64,000 nt of DNA, taken from NCBI RefSeq assembly GCF_040833985.1, contig NZ_CP162139.1:1570001-1634000 (forward strand). The letters run 5' to 3'. The notes below the pieces were generated by a model. It saw only the letters and a list, made by a program, of their open reading frames with translations. It was not told where the DNA came from and did not search any database. Source of the stretch: Leptospira sp. WS4.C2 (lineage in GTDB: Bacteria; Spirochaetota; Leptospiria; Leptospirales; Leptospiraceae). The position numbers were made by a program, and so were the translations under genes. Of this stretch, positions 54,319 to 62,858 are shown piece after piece (the first letter of the stretch is position 1; each line of letters opens with the position of its first letter).

Positions 54319-54435
54319 CCTGTCCCAAAAAGAAAAATTAGAATTTCCTCCTAACAGGGACAACGTGTGAACCCTCTCCCAACAAATCCTTCAAATTTTG
54401 ACTTGCCTTTTCATTTTACAAAGTATGATTTTGGA

Positions 54436-55290
54436 ATGAAAAAAATAATTCCGCTCCTAGTTTTATGGGGTTTCATTGCTTGTTCCAGTTTACCCTACAC
54501 AATTGAAGATCGTAAATTTGACAAAGCCAAACAAATGATCGAAGAAGGCGCCGATGTGAACCAAACTTCCGATTGTTTCCATGCGTTAACTATTGCTGCC
54601 ATGGAAGGAGATGAAGGCCTCGTGAAACTTTTGTTAGACAAAGGTGCAAAAGTTGAGAACCGTTCCAAAGAATGTGATTATACAGATCGTATTGGACCTT
54701 TCAAAATGAAATTTCGATGGGGTGCAAGGACGGCTCTTGACCGCGTGGCCAATGCAAAGATTGCTAAACTTTTATTAGCAAAAGGGGCCAATCCCAATAT
54801 TGCAGGTTATAGAGAATACAGTTTTGGACCAGACTATGACGCAGCACTTTGGAATGCCGTACGGAACGCTGATTTGGAACTGGTAAAGGTTCTTGTGGAA
54901 GCAGGAGCGAATGTAAATGTATATAACAAGTCTGGAAAAAATGCAATTTGGGAAATGGCAGAAGCTAGAAAATCACAAGGAAAAGCAGAATTCCATACCT
55001 ATTTACAATCAAAAGGGATGAAAAACCTAGAAATTACGGATGCCAAAGCCAAAACAACGGATGGAAAAATTTTAAACAAATACAAACACATTGCGACAGG
55101 TGCTGTGACAGAGATGTCTATGGATATTGCTAAAGGTGTGTATGAAAATCCCAAAAACTATTCCGCCTTAACTTTGAACGCAGCAGATGGAGCTTACTAC
55201 CATTATGCGGAATTTGTTTGGGTGGAAACTGGACAAAATTTGTTTGAATGGTATTTGTTACGTAAAAAACGAACCGGAACTTTGAAATAA
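54436..55290 (+). CDS. Ankyrin-repeat lipoprotein
   Basis: The protein (285 residues from ATG 54436) has a lipoprotein signal MKKIIPLLVLWGFIAC (Cys 16). Ankyrin repeats (about 28-190) include ADVNQTSDCFHALTIAAMEG, LVKLLLDKGAKVENRS, LLLAKGANPNIAG and LVKVLVEAGANVNVYN. A C-terminal domain of about 90 residues follows, with no known family. Ankyrin repeats bind proteins; the exported location suggests an envelope or surface partner. The longer frame from 54367 would hide the signal peptide. Confidence 0.87.
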   Translation: MKKIIPLLVLWGFIACSSLPYTIEDRKFDKAKQMIEEGADVNQTSDCFHALTIAAMEGDEGLVKLLLDKGAKVENRSKECDYTDRIGPFKMKFRWGARTALDRVANAKIAKLLLAKGANPNIAGYREYSFGPDYDAALWNAVRNADLELVKVLVEAGANVNVYNKSGKNAIWEMAEARKSQGKAEFHTYLQSKGMKNLEITDAKAKTTDGKILNKYKHIATGAVTEMSMDIAKGVYENPKNYSALTLNAADGAYYHYAEFVWVETGQNLFEWYLLRKKRTGTLK

Positions 55291-55346
55291 TAAAATTTAA
55301 GGAAAGTTAGAGTAAAAAGTATACTTTCCCAAGTTTAAGAATATAT

Positions 55347-55414
55347 GATTTCTACCTTTGTTTTTTTTCTTGGACCAAAAAAAGTCTGGGTAATTTGATT
55401 CAAAAGTAGAAATC
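55347..55414. terminator. Long inverted repeat between convergent genes
   Basis: GATTTCTACCTTTG (55347-55360) pairs with CAAAAGTAGAAATC (55401-55414), 13 of 14 bases with one G-T, over a 40-base loop that itself contains T- and A-runs. It lies between the ankyrin lipoprotein and the converging PgsA-type gene and may end both transcripts. Confidence 0.45.
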
Positions 55415-55423
55415 AAATCACAA

Positions 55424-56098
55424 TTAAATCTTTTGGTATTTCTTTGCTTGTTTTTTATTTTCTGGATCCAATTCGATTGATTCTGGATGGAAAACAATAT
55501 TCCAATACCGAACCACATAAGCAATCACACCAGCAGTGAGAACAAAAAGTAAAACATAAGCGGAGATCACAGGATACATTAAAAATTCATAAGGTGCGCC
55601 GAATTGCAAAAAGTAAGGCAAAGACATATACCAAATTACAGATACTGCTACGATCCCCACGCCAAATTTTCCCCACCAGTTCGGTCGTCCTTGTAATCCT
55701 CGTTTTAAATACAAATACCCACCAAGCCAAACTCCTAGAACTTCGCGGATAAAATAGACAATGAGGATCCAACTGGGGAAATCAAAATGAATGGTGACAA
55801 CAAAGAGTCCTCCGAGTGTTACCAGTTTGTCGCAAACCGGATCTAAGTAACGGCCGAGGGTTGTTTCTTGGTGGAGAAGGCGAGCAAAGAGGCCATCCAA
55901 ATAATCACTGAAGACAGCGGCCGTTGCATAGAAAATGGAGGCAAAAAAAGCACGAAGGTTTGCCGGATCATGGGCATAGTCGAAAGTACTTTGGAAGAAA
56001 AACGGGAGTAACAATACTCGAAATATAGATAGGAAATTGGATAGAGTAAAGATTCGATCCTGGAAAAGGTCTTTGGCTTTTTTTTCTTCGATTTGCAT
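55424..56098 (-). CDS. pgsA: CDP-alcohol phosphatidyltransferase (PgsA-like)
   Basis: The protein (224 residues from ATG 56098) has the CDP-alcohol phosphatidyltransferase motif D-G-x2-A-R-x8-G-x3-D-x3-D (DYLDGLFARLLHQETTLGRYL followed by DPVCDK), with an N-terminal TLSNFLSIFRVLLLPFF helix and four or five further membrane helices. It most likely makes phosphatidylglycerol phosphate from CDP-diacylglycerol and glycerol 3-phosphate; another CDP-alcohol acceptor cannot be excluded. It is divergent from tRNA-Asp. Confidence 0.88.
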   Translation of the reverse strand: MQIEEKKAKDLFQDRIFTLSNFLSIFRVLLLPFFFQSTFDYAHDPANLRAFFASIFYATAAVFSDYLDGLFARLLHQETTLGRYLDPVCDKLVTLGGLFVVTIHFDFPSWILIVYFIREVLGVWLGGYLYLKRGLQGRPNWWGKFGVGIVAVSVIWYMSLPYFLQFGAPYEFLMYPVISAYVLLFVLTAGVIAYVVRYWNIVFHPESIELDPENKKQAKKYQKI

Positions 56099-56158
56099 AG
56101 AACCAATACCAGTTTCTAAAAATTCTAACGAAAGGCAAGAAAACAAATGAAAACCGTG

Positions 56159-56187
56159 TTGACTCTCGAAGTCGATTCTATACCTTG
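56159..56187 (+). promoter_or_regulatory. Possible promoter of tRNA-Asp
   Basis: TTGACT (56159-56164) is a good -35; TACCTT (56181-56186), 16 bases later, is a weak -10 (the overlapping TATACC is better in sequence but too close). The distance to the tRNA start at 56202 is suitable. Confidence 0.4.
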
Positions 56188-56201
56188 GTTTTTATTCCGA
56201 T

Positions 56202-56278
56202 GGAGTTGTAGCTCAGTTGGTCAGAGTGCCTGCCTGTCACGCAGGATGTCGCGGGTTCGAGCCCCGTCAACTCCGCCA
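56202..56278 (+). tRNA. tRNA-Asp (anticodon GTC)
   Basis: The cloverleaf is complete: acceptor GGAGTTG pairs with CAACTCC, the D-arm has AGCTCAGTTGGTCAGAGT, the anticodon arm CCTGC-CTGTCAC-GCAGG gives GTC (Asp), and the T-arm is GCGGG-TTCGAGC-CCCGT. CCA is encoded. It lies alone between the divergent pgsA-like gene and the converging fliG. Confidence 0.97.
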
Positions 56279-56292
56279 TCGGTTTTCCCCAT

Positions 56293-57312
56293 TCATTCAA
56301 TATATTCTTCTTTTTCTTTCTTAAATAGAATTTGATTTTCTTCTTCTAACACGCGAGCCACTTGCACAATCTTACTTCTTGCTTCGTTGATCTCTCGTAA
56401 GGTGACCCGAGGTTTCATATCTAGGATATCTAAAATATCTTCTGCTCGGTTTTGACTCATATTGTTTAGGAATTTTTTTCGAATTTCATCCCCAGCACCA
56501 CGGATGGCAAGAGATATGGAAGTATCATCAGCAAGCCTGTTGATCAGGATTCGCATTTCCTTATTATCAAGGGAAAGGATATCTTCAAAGGTATAGAGTT
56601 TTTCTCGCACTTGGTCGGCCACATCGGGGGAGGTTTCTTCCAATTCGGAGAGGATGGTTTCTTCTGCCCCTTTTTCCATAAAGTTCAGAATGTTTGCAAG
56701 GACGTGAGCTCCACCGGCTTCGGAGTATTCCTGTTTGTCTCTTTCTTCGTATCGTTTTTTTAAGATACGCGCAATGTTTTGAATTACGTCGGGATGCGTT
56801 TTGGATGTGGTTGCCAAACGTACGGCAATTTTTGCCTGCTCTGGTTTGGGAAAAAGTTTCAAAACATCGGCAGCTTTTTTGGGATCTAGATGTGAGAGTG
56901 TCACGGCAATGATTTGAGGGGATTCCGTCCCAAGCATCCCTTGCAAAACACCCGGATCCACTTGGTTCAAAAATTCAAAATCATTTTTTGTTTCTTCTTT
57001 ATGGATCTTCTTTAAAATCACATTGGCTTTTTCCGTGCCCACCGTATGTTCCAAAAGGGATTTGGCCGTGGAAAGCCCACCCGAAGTGGTTTCATTTAAA
57101 TCTTCTATGGTATTGTGAAATTCTTTTAGGATGACTTCTCGTTCTTCCTTGGAAATGGATCGGATTTTAGACATCTCCAAAATCACCGCTTCGAGCATGG
57201 CATCATCTAAGTGTTTGAGAACATCGGCGGCCCTCTCTTTGCCCAGGGATAAAAGGAGTAGGGCGGCTTTCCTTACGCCAGGAGTGGCGGATGTGGGGTT
57301 CTCAGGCTTCAT
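56293..57312 (-). CDS. fliG: Flagellar motor switch protein FliG
   Basis: The 339-residue protein matches FliG in all three domains: N-terminal (RKAALLLLSLGKERAADVLK), middle (ESPQIIAVTLSHLDPKKAAD with the EHPQ-like motif) and C-terminal (MFTFEDILSLDNKEMRILIN-type, with charged torque-helix residues in NMSQNRAEDILDILDMKPRV). It couples the stator to rotor rotation. Length is standard. It stands alone; many leptospires carry more than one fliG copy, so this may be one of several paralogues. Confidence 0.95.
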   Translation of the reverse strand: MKPENPTSATPGVRKAALLLLSLGKERAADVLKHLDDAMLEAVILEMSKIRSISKEEREVILKEFHNTIEDLNETTSGGLSTAKSLLEHTVGTEKANVILKKIHKEETKNDFEFLNQVDPGVLQGMLGTESPQIIAVTLSHLDPKKAADVLKLFPKPEQAKIAVRLATTSKTHPDVIQNIARILKKRYEERDKQEYSEAGGAHVLANILNFMEKGAEETILSELEETSPDVADQVREKLYTFEDILSLDNKEMRILINRLADDTSISLAIRGAGDEIRKKFLNNMSQNRAEDILDILDMKPRVTLREINEARSKIVQVARVLEEENQILFKKEKEEYIE

Positions 57313-57317
57313 GTGAC

Positions 57318-57347
57318 ATAATTCTCCCGGTTTCCTGATACTGTCAA
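57318..57347 (-). promoter_or_regulatory. Promoter of fliG
   Basis: On the minus strand TTGACA (57342-57347) and AATTAT (57318-57323) are spaced by 18 bases. The predicted start of transcription falls at about 57311-57312, which is the fliG ATG, so the message may be leaderless; otherwise a GGGAG lies 11 bases before the ATG, a long spacing. Confidence 0.5.
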
Positions 57348-57360
57348 AAAAAACTTATCT

Positions 57361-57388
57361 AATGAGACAAAATTTTCTAAAGGTCTCA
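57361..57388. repeat. Inverted repeat upstream of the small protein gene
   Basis: ATGAGAC and GTCTCAT (7 bp) flank a 14-base AT-rich centre. It sits between divergent fliG and the 69-residue protein gene and could be an operator or hairpin. Confidence 0.4.
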
Positions 57389-57441
57389 TAAAAACGTACG
57401 ATACCCTTTGTAAGTTAGAAAGATAAGGAAAACAAAACCAG

Positions 57442-57651
57442 ATGGACAAAGCACATAAATTCAAAAGCACTCTCGAAAGATACATCCACTACCGGGGAAT
57501 CGATATCGTTCTCCACCTAAAAGACGGACAAAGCATTGAACTCGATAAAAATCGCCAAATGATGGACGATGTAGTGATCGGGAACTTAGCCAATGGTGTT
57601 GTCCGCATTCCCGTCGCTGACATCCAAAGTGCCGATTTTTTCGCCGCTTAA
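57442..57651 (+). CDS. Small conserved-looking protein of unknown function
   Basis: The 69-residue protein starts at ATG 57442 behind AAGGAAAA. The sequence alternates beta-type segments (IDIVLHLKDGQSIELDK, VVIGNLANGVVRIPVADI), a pattern like a small five-stranded barrel. A resemblance to Sm/Hfq-like or SH3-like folds is only an impression. It has no signal peptide or membrane helix. It lies alone between divergent fliG and the converging pyruvate dehydrogenase E2 gene. Confidence 0.75.
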   Translation: MDKAHKFKSTLERYIHYRGIDIVLHLKDGQSIELDKNRQMMDDVVIGNLANGVVRIPVADIQSADFFAA

Positions 57652-57669
57652 ATCCGAAATCTCATAAGT

Positions 57670-59034
57670 TCAAACAATACCCGCAATCAGACTCGGACGT
57701 TCCAGAAGAGTCTTTAAGGTTTTTAGGAATTCGGCCCCGACGGCACCATCGATCACTCGGTGGTCGCAAGAAAGGGTCAGAGACAAAACTCTTCCCGCCA
57801 CCACAGACCCATTTTCTACCACGGGTTTTTCTTCCACAGAACCTACCGCAAGGATGGCACTCTCCGGTTCGTTGATGATGGCTGTAAACCGACTGATCCC
57901 ATACATTCCTAAATTCGATATGGTAAAGGTTCCGTTCGAAAATTCTTCCGGTTTCAGTTTTCGTTCCCTTGCTTTTTTGGCGAGTTCCTTCACTTCCCGA
58001 GAAATCTCTAGAATTGATTTCCCATCTGCATTTCGTATGACAGGTGTTAAAAGCCCTCCATCGAGCGAGACGGCAATCCCTACATCCACTCGCCCAAATT
58101 GTAAAATCGAATCCCCTTGGAAACTGGCATTTACTTTGGGGTGAAGCCGGAGGCTTGCGGCAGTGGCTTTCACAATAATATCATTTAGGCTGACCTTTAC
58201 TTGTTTCTCTGGATCTAAATGTTTTTGGAATTCCAAAAGATCGGCTCGGAAAGATTCCATAGCTTTGGCATTTACATCCACATTCAAATAAAAATGGGGG
58301 AGGTTTTGTTTGGATTCGGTGAGGCGTTTGGCAATGGTTTTACGCATTCCATTCAGAGTGACCACTTCATCCGATTGATTGATTTTGGCATAGGACGAAC
58401 TGGAACTGGTTCCTTTGTTCAATGTATCGAGTACATCATTTTTTGTGATTCGACCTTCGGGACCGGTTCCAATCACTGTATGTAGGTCGATTCCATGTTC
58501 AATGGCAATGGACTTAGCCAAAGGGGAAGCAAGAACTCGTAAAGTCCCACGGTTAGCGGAAACAGTTGCACTCGCACCGTTTTCTTTTGAGTTCGGCGTT
58601 TGCAGTTTTGGTTGGGAAGTAACAGTGTTTGTTTCTTTTCCTGGGGAAACTGCTACCGGCTCTGCCTTTGTTTCTGGGATTGGATTTTTCGTGGGTGGAT
58701 TTGTATCTTCCTTAGGTTTCACTGCATTCGGGGTTGGACTTGGTGCTGCAGTAGTTCTTGCCGGAATACTAGCTAACAGAGAGTTAATGTCTTCGCCTGG
58801 TTTTCCAATCACGGCAAGTGCTTCACCTACTTTAAGTTTGGCGCCCTCAGTATGTAGGATTTTTAAAATCACTCCGGTTTCAAAGGCTTCCATTTCCATC
58901 ACGGCCTTGTCTGTTTCCACTTCCGCAATGATGTCACCGGGAGATACGGAATCTCCTTCTTGTTTCAACCACTTCACTATGGTTCCTTCCTCCATCGTGG
59001 GGGAAAGTTGGGTCATTTCTTGGATCTTTGCCAT
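57670..59034 (-). CDS. pdhC: Pyruvate dehydrogenase E2, dihydrolipoyl acetyltransferase
   Basis: The protein (454 residues from ATG 59034) has one N-terminal lipoyl domain with EVETDKAVMEMEAFETG (lipoyl Lys in DKA), a Pro/Thr/Lys-rich hinge, the E1/E3-binding domain (ASPLAKSIAIEHGIDLHTVI, then GTGPEGRITKNDVL) and the catalytic domain with FTISNLGMYGISRFTAIINE and the active-site LSCDHRVIDGA. It moves acetyl groups to CoA. It starts 11 bases after the E1 beta stop. The extra N-terminal residues of the longer frame lie inside the E1 beta end and are unlikely. No lipoamide dehydrogenase gene follows. Confidence 0.95.
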   Translation of the reverse strand: MAKIQEMTQLSPTMEEGTIVKWLKQEGDSVSPGDIIAEVETDKAVMEMEAFETGVILKILHTEGAKLKVGEALAVIGKPGEDINSLLASIPARTTAAPSPTPNAVKPKEDTNPPTKNPIPETKAEPVAVSPGKETNTVTSQPKLQTPNSKENGASATVSANRGTLRVLASPLAKSIAIEHGIDLHTVIGTGPEGRITKNDVLDTLNKGTSSSSSYAKINQSDEVVTLNGMRKTIAKRLTESKQNLPHFYLNVDVNAKAMESFRADLLEFQKHLDPEKQVKVSLNDIIVKATAASLRLHPKVNASFQGDSILQFGRVDVGIAVSLDGGLLTPVIRNADGKSILEISREVKELAKKARERKLKPEEFSNGTFTISNLGMYGISRFTAIINEPESAILAVGSVEEKPVVENGSVVAGRVLSLTLSCDHRVIDGAVGAEFLKTLKTLLERPSLIAGIV

Positions 59035-59044
59035 TACGGTTCTC

Positions 59045-60019
59045 CTACTGCAACATCTCGCGGATGGTATCGGCAACTCTTGTTGCATTGGGCAAACTCA
59101 TTCGTTCTAAGTTCGCAGCGTAAGACATAGGTACATCCATTTGTGTCACTCGTTCGACGGGATGGTCCAAATAAGCGAAGGCATTTTTTTGGATGAGGTA
59201 AGCAATCTGGGCTCCAAATCCTGCGACAGGCCAACCTTCTTCGACGACGATGGCCCGGTTTGTTTTTTTAACCGATTCATAGATGAGATTTTCATCTAAC
59301 GGGCGTAAACTGCGAAGATCGACTATTTCTACAGAGATTCCTTCTTTTTCTAAGAGGACAGCTGCTTCTTCAGCAAACACAAGGGCTCTTGACCAAGTAA
59401 CCAGAGTAATGTCTGTTCCTTTTCGTTTGATTTCCCCAAGTCCAATTGGAATGGTAAATTCTTGTTCGGGGACTTCTCCTTTTGAACCATATAACACTTC
59501 TGATTCAATAAAGATGGTTGGGTTATTGTCCCGAATGGAAGATTTGAGTAATCCATACGCATCTTTTGGGGTGGCAGGACATACCACTTTAAGTCCCGGA
59601 CAATGCGCATACCAAGATTCAAAGGCTTGTGAGTGTTGGGCACCGAGCCTTCCACCCACACCACCGGCGCCTCGAAAGACAATCGGCATAGGAAATTGGC
59701 CCCCACTCATATAATTGATTTTTGCAGCGGAATTGATGATTTGGTCAATGGCAACGAGAGAGAAGTTCCAAGTCATAAACTCAATGATCGGACGTAGACC
59801 CACCATGGCGGAACCCACTCCAATTCCCGCAAATCCATTTTCAGAAATGGGGGTGTCTATGACACGTTCCTCTCCGAACTTTGCGAGCATTCCTTGGGAA
59901 ACTTTATAAGCCCCTTGGTAGTGGCCTACTTCTTCTCCCATTAAATAAATCAACGGATCTTTTTCCATTTCCTCAACCATGGCACGGTTCAATGCTTCTC
60001 TATACGTAAGTATGGCCAT
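59045..60019 (-). CDS. pdhB: Pyruvate dehydrogenase E1 component, beta subunit
   Basis: The 324-residue protein has the E1 beta signatures YREALNRAMVEEMEKDPLIY, GEEVGHYQGAYKVSQGML, ISENGFAGIGVGSAMVGLRP and the C-terminal transketolase domain with VEIVDLRSLRPLDENLIYES and VVEEGWPVAGFGAQIAYLIQ. It pairs with the alpha subunit to decarboxylate pyruvate with thiamine diphosphate. Its ATG directly follows the alpha stop (60020). Confidence 0.96.
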   Translation of the reverse strand: MAILTYREALNRAMVEEMEKDPLIYLMGEEVGHYQGAYKVSQGMLAKFGEERVIDTPISENGFAGIGVGSAMVGLRPIIEFMTWNFSLVAIDQIINSAAKINYMSGGQFPMPIVFRGAGGVGGRLGAQHSQAFESWYAHCPGLKVVCPATPKDAYGLLKSSIRDNNPTIFIESEVLYGSKGEVPEQEFTIPIGLGEIKRKGTDITLVTWSRALVFAEEAAVLLEKEGISVEIVDLRSLRPLDENLIYESVKKTNRAIVVEEGWPVAGFGAQIAYLIQKNAFAYLDHPVERVTQMDVPMSYAANLERMSLPNATRVADTIREMLQ

Positions 60020-61006
60020 CTATTTGTCCTCCGCATACACATACTTGTGTAGTTGAGAAAGAGGAGGTTCGGGTGAGGTTTCCGCATACTCATAGGCCTC
60101 ATCAATTTGGGTTTGGATTTCTAAATCCATTTTATCTAATTCTTCTATTTTAATCCCACCTAACTCTAGTTCGTGTCTGGCACGCATGAGGGGGTCTTTC
60201 TTTTTATAAGCATCCAATTCTTCTTTGGTTCTGTATTTGGCTGGGTCAGACATGGAATGACCACGGAAACGATAGGTAGAAACTTCAATGAGAGTGGGGC
60301 CTTCGCCGCGACGAGCTCGTTCCACAGCCACTTGCACATGGTCTTTTACCTTTCTCACTTCATCCCCTTCGATATGATCACGAGCCATGTCATAAGCATA
60401 AGCTCTGACAGAAACATCTTTGACGGCAAGTGCACGGTATTCGGGAGTACCCATCGCATAATGGTTGTTTTCACAAATAAAAACTACTGGGAGTTTCCAA
60501 ATGGCAGCAAGGTTTAAACCTTCATGAAAGGAACCAATATTGGCAGCACCTTCCCCAAAAAAACAAATGGTAACAGAATCTTCTTTTTTATATTTAGAAG
60601 CAAAGGCAATCCCGGCAGCAAGAGAGATATGCCCTCCTACAATTCCGTGTCCTCCCATAAAGTGAGCGTTACGATCAAAGAAGTGCATGGAACCACCGTT
60701 ACCTTTTGAGATTCCAGTTCCTTTACCAAATAACTCGGCCATTAGAGGTTTTGGATTTAGGCCCCTTGCCAAAGCATGGCCGTGGTCTCTGTAGGTGGAA
60801 ACAATATAGTCTTTGGGGGTGAGGGCTGCTATTGAACCAACCCCAACAGCTTCTTGACCGATGTACAAATGTAAAAAACCACCAATCTTACCTACACTAT
60901 AGGCTTTGGCAGCGGCTTCCTCAAACTTTCGTATAAGTACCATTTGTCTGTAGAACTCTTTCAACTCGCTCACAGATTGTGAGTCTTTTGGGACAGAAGA
61001 AACCAA
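60020..61006 (-). CDS. pdhA: Pyruvate dehydrogenase E1 component, alpha subunit
   Basis: The 328-residue protein has the thiamine-diphosphate motif GEGAANIGSFHEGLNLAAIW followed by KLPVVFICENNHYAMGTP, the VSTYRDHGHALARG segment and TYRFRGHSMSDPAKYR phosphorylation-loop region. It starts with TTG at 61006, six bases after a perfect GGAGG (61012-61016 on the plus strand as CCTCC). It is the first gene of the alpha-beta-E2 unit. Confidence 0.95.
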   Translation of the reverse strand: MVSSVPKDSQSVSELKEFYRQMVLIRKFEEAAAKAYSVGKIGGFLHLYIGQEAVGVGSIAALTPKDYIVSTYRDHGHALARGLNPKPLMAELFGKGTGISKGNGGSMHFFDRNAHFMGGHGIVGGHISLAAGIAFASKYKKEDSVTICFFGEGAANIGSFHEGLNLAAIWKLPVVFICENNHYAMGTPEYRALAVKDVSVRAYAYDMARDHIEGDEVRKVKDHVQVAVERARRGEGPTLIEVSTYRFRGHSMSDPAKYRTKEELDAYKKKDPLMRARHELELGGIKIEELDKMDLEIQTQIDEAYEYAETSPEPPLSQLHKYVYAEDK

Positions 61007-61111
61007 CTAGAACCTCCAAAACCAGTAAAAAACTACACCATTTAGACGGAGAAGGAAAGCAAAAATCTTGCTCTCAGAAGGATCGTAAAAGACAGTTTCC
61101 TTAGGACCTTT

Positions 61112-62395
61112 ATGAAAATTACGAATGCTGGAATCGAATTCTTAGAATTCAATGAATTTAAAAATTTTGCTGTTGATTATGATTTGTTAGGTTCTGTATC
61201 TCTCAGCGAACCTGTTGTAGATAAAAATGGTAGTATCTTAATCAAAGAAAAAGTTGCCATAAAAGAAAACATTTTAAAGAAACTGGAAGGGATGGAAGGG
61301 AATTACATTCCTTCCTTTAAGTTGGCAATGTCAAAGGATTTGATGAGAATGCTTCGAATGGTCCTTTCGAAAGCTATCCTGAGCCGGATCGAAGACAGAT
61401 CTAATGAATTTATTTATCACTTATATGAACAAAATGCGGAACGAATGGCAAGCCTCAAAGGAATCATCCAGAATTCTTTTTATTCAAAATCACTTGCCCT
61501 GTCTTTTTTTAGAATTTTGCTCAGCCATAAAGAGTTCTTTTACCACTTAGCTGACTTTGGACTTTTGAGTTTAGGATCTGTCATCCAAAAACAATATGGC
61601 TTTAAGATGGTCAATCGGTTCAGTTTCCTTGCCGGTCTTTGTGCCGACATCGCTGTATCCAAAGAAGGATTGTACAAACAAAGTTTTTTTGGATCTTCTC
61701 TTTCCTCTGCCGTGAATCTTTCTTTGGAAATCGCAAGAAAACTAAATCTTCCAGAGGAAGTCATCAGTGCCATTAATAACCATGGATCGAATGGATTCGA
61801 AATTCCAGAGGTGGTTCCTGCAACTGTGAACGTGGAAGATTTACGCAAACACCAATTGAACCAGGATCTACTCGCAGGGAGTGGAATGGAAGATGATGCG
61901 GGTGACGATGAAGAGGAAGCTGGTGAGTATGCTGATGAAACTGCAGCTGTCACCTTGGATGCCTTAAAGATTGCTCGTTATATCATGGAAAATTTAAAGA
62001 CAACAACGGATAAAGAACATGTCTCTGAAAAACTCCTAGTGATGTTTACTTATAATGCAGAGAAGGGACTTTTTAGAAAGGACCTTGCGGATCCGATGAT
62101 TGATCGGTTTAAAGAATTCGACCAAGCCATCAAACGCATTCGGACGATTGCAGAAATTGAAAATAAATGTAAGTTTCCCTCTTCTGCTTGGGCCTACCCA
62201 AAACCAAAGGCAGCCCAGATCTTATGTAAGGATAAAAATTACCAATGCCCTTGGATTGTGAATGGTTGGGACTTACGGATCATATCACCACAAGATCCAT
62301 TTGGGCATATTGGTACTTCCCTTGATGTGGGAACTTATCCCAAATGTGCCTTGGAGGAAGAACTCCATGCAAAGATCAAATACACTGATTCTTAA
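61112..62395 (+). CDS. Degenerate HD-domain-like protein of unknown function
   Basis: The 427-residue soluble protein has an N-terminal segment reminiscent of HD-GYP proteins (VSLSEPVVDKNGSILIKEKV) and a helical core (about 100-245) laid out like an HD/HDOD domain (FFYHLADFGLLSLGSVIQKQ, FSFLAGLCADIAVSKEG, LPEEVISAINNHGSNGFEIP). The HD and HDxxK/GYP residues are missing. An acidic linker (DDAGDDEEEAGEYADE) separates it from a Cys-containing C-terminal part (CKDKNYQCPWIVNGWD). It may bind a signalling nucleotide or a partner without catalysis; this is inference. Confidence 0.7.
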   Translation: MKITNAGIEFLEFNEFKNFAVDYDLLGSVSLSEPVVDKNGSILIKEKVAIKENILKKLEGMEGNYIPSFKLAMSKDLMRMLRMVLSKAILSRIEDRSNEFIYHLYEQNAERMASLKGIIQNSFYSKSLALSFFRILLSHKEFFYHLADFGLLSLGSVIQKQYGFKMVNRFSFLAGLCADIAVSKEGLYKQSFFGSSLSSAVNLSLEIARKLNLPEEVISAINNHGSNGFEIPEVVPATVNVEDLRKHQLNQDLLAGSGMEDDAGDDEEEAGEYADETAAVTLDALKIARYIMENLKTTTDKEHVSEKLLVMFTYNAEKGLFRKDLADPMIDRFKEFDQAIKRIRTIAEIENKCKFPSSAWAYPKPKAAQILCKDKNYQCPWIVNGWDLRIISPQDPFGHIGTSLDVGTYPKCALEEELHAKIKYTDS

Positions 62396-62470
62396 TTGGA
62401 TTCGTTTTTGAAAACTGCCAGCGGCAGTCAATGAAACAGGTAGGGAATTTAGAAACTTGAAGCCTCATAT

Positions 62471-62507
62471 AAAAAAACCAACCGAAACTCGGTTGGTTTT
62501 CTTTTTA
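62471..62507. terminator. Bidirectional intrinsic terminator
   Basis: AACCAACCGA-AAC-TCGGTTGGTT is a perfect 10-bp stem with a 3-base loop, preceded by an A-run and followed by TTCTTTTT. It can end both the HD-like gene (plus) and the small lipoprotein gene (minus), which converge here. Confidence 0.88.
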
Positions 62508-62520
62508 CAGAAAAAGATGA

Positions 62521-62769
62521 TTAGAAACCTGCTGGTTTTTTCATGTCTTTTGTTGCGTCTTTAATCGCGCCTGTTGCTGCTTTTTTAGCTTCTGCTTCAG
62601 CAGTTTTAACAGCTGCATCCACTTTTTTCTCTACTTCTGTAGTTACTTTTTTTGCTGCATCTTCAACAGTTTCCATTTTTTCTTCAACAACTGGTTCTTC
62701 TTTTTTGCAGAAAGCAAGTCCAGAAGCCATAGTGACACCAAGAATTAAAACGAGTAGTTTTTTATTCAT
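62521..62769 (-). CDS. Small Lys/Glu-rich lipoprotein
   Basis: The protein (82 residues from ATG 62769) has the lipoprotein signal MNKKLLVLILGVTMASGLAFC (Cys 21, Phe at -1 typical of the relaxed spirochaete lipobox). The mature part is all Ala, Lys, Glu, Thr and Val in a helical, coiled-coil-like pattern (EDAAKKVTTEVEKKVDAAVK). It resembles short abundant helical envelope lipoproteins; the specific function is unknown. The strong terminator after it suggests high expression. Confidence 0.85.
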   Translation of the reverse strand: MNKKLLVLILGVTMASGLAFCKKEEPVVEEKMETVEDAAKKVTTEVEKKVDAAVKTAEAEAKKAATGAIKDATKDMKKPAGF

Positions 62770-62858
62770 TGAAAGTTTTCTCCTAAAATCTTTTAATTCT
62801 GCCAAAACTACCCAATAATGATTTCCTTTGAAAGAAATTTCTGTATTTGATTGGAAAA

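Noticed and set aside
58415..59110. 231-codon ORF opposite the pyruvate dehydrogenase E2 gene
   Set aside because: It is antisense to a clear E2 with lipoyl and catalytic motifs; the composition follows from codon bias.
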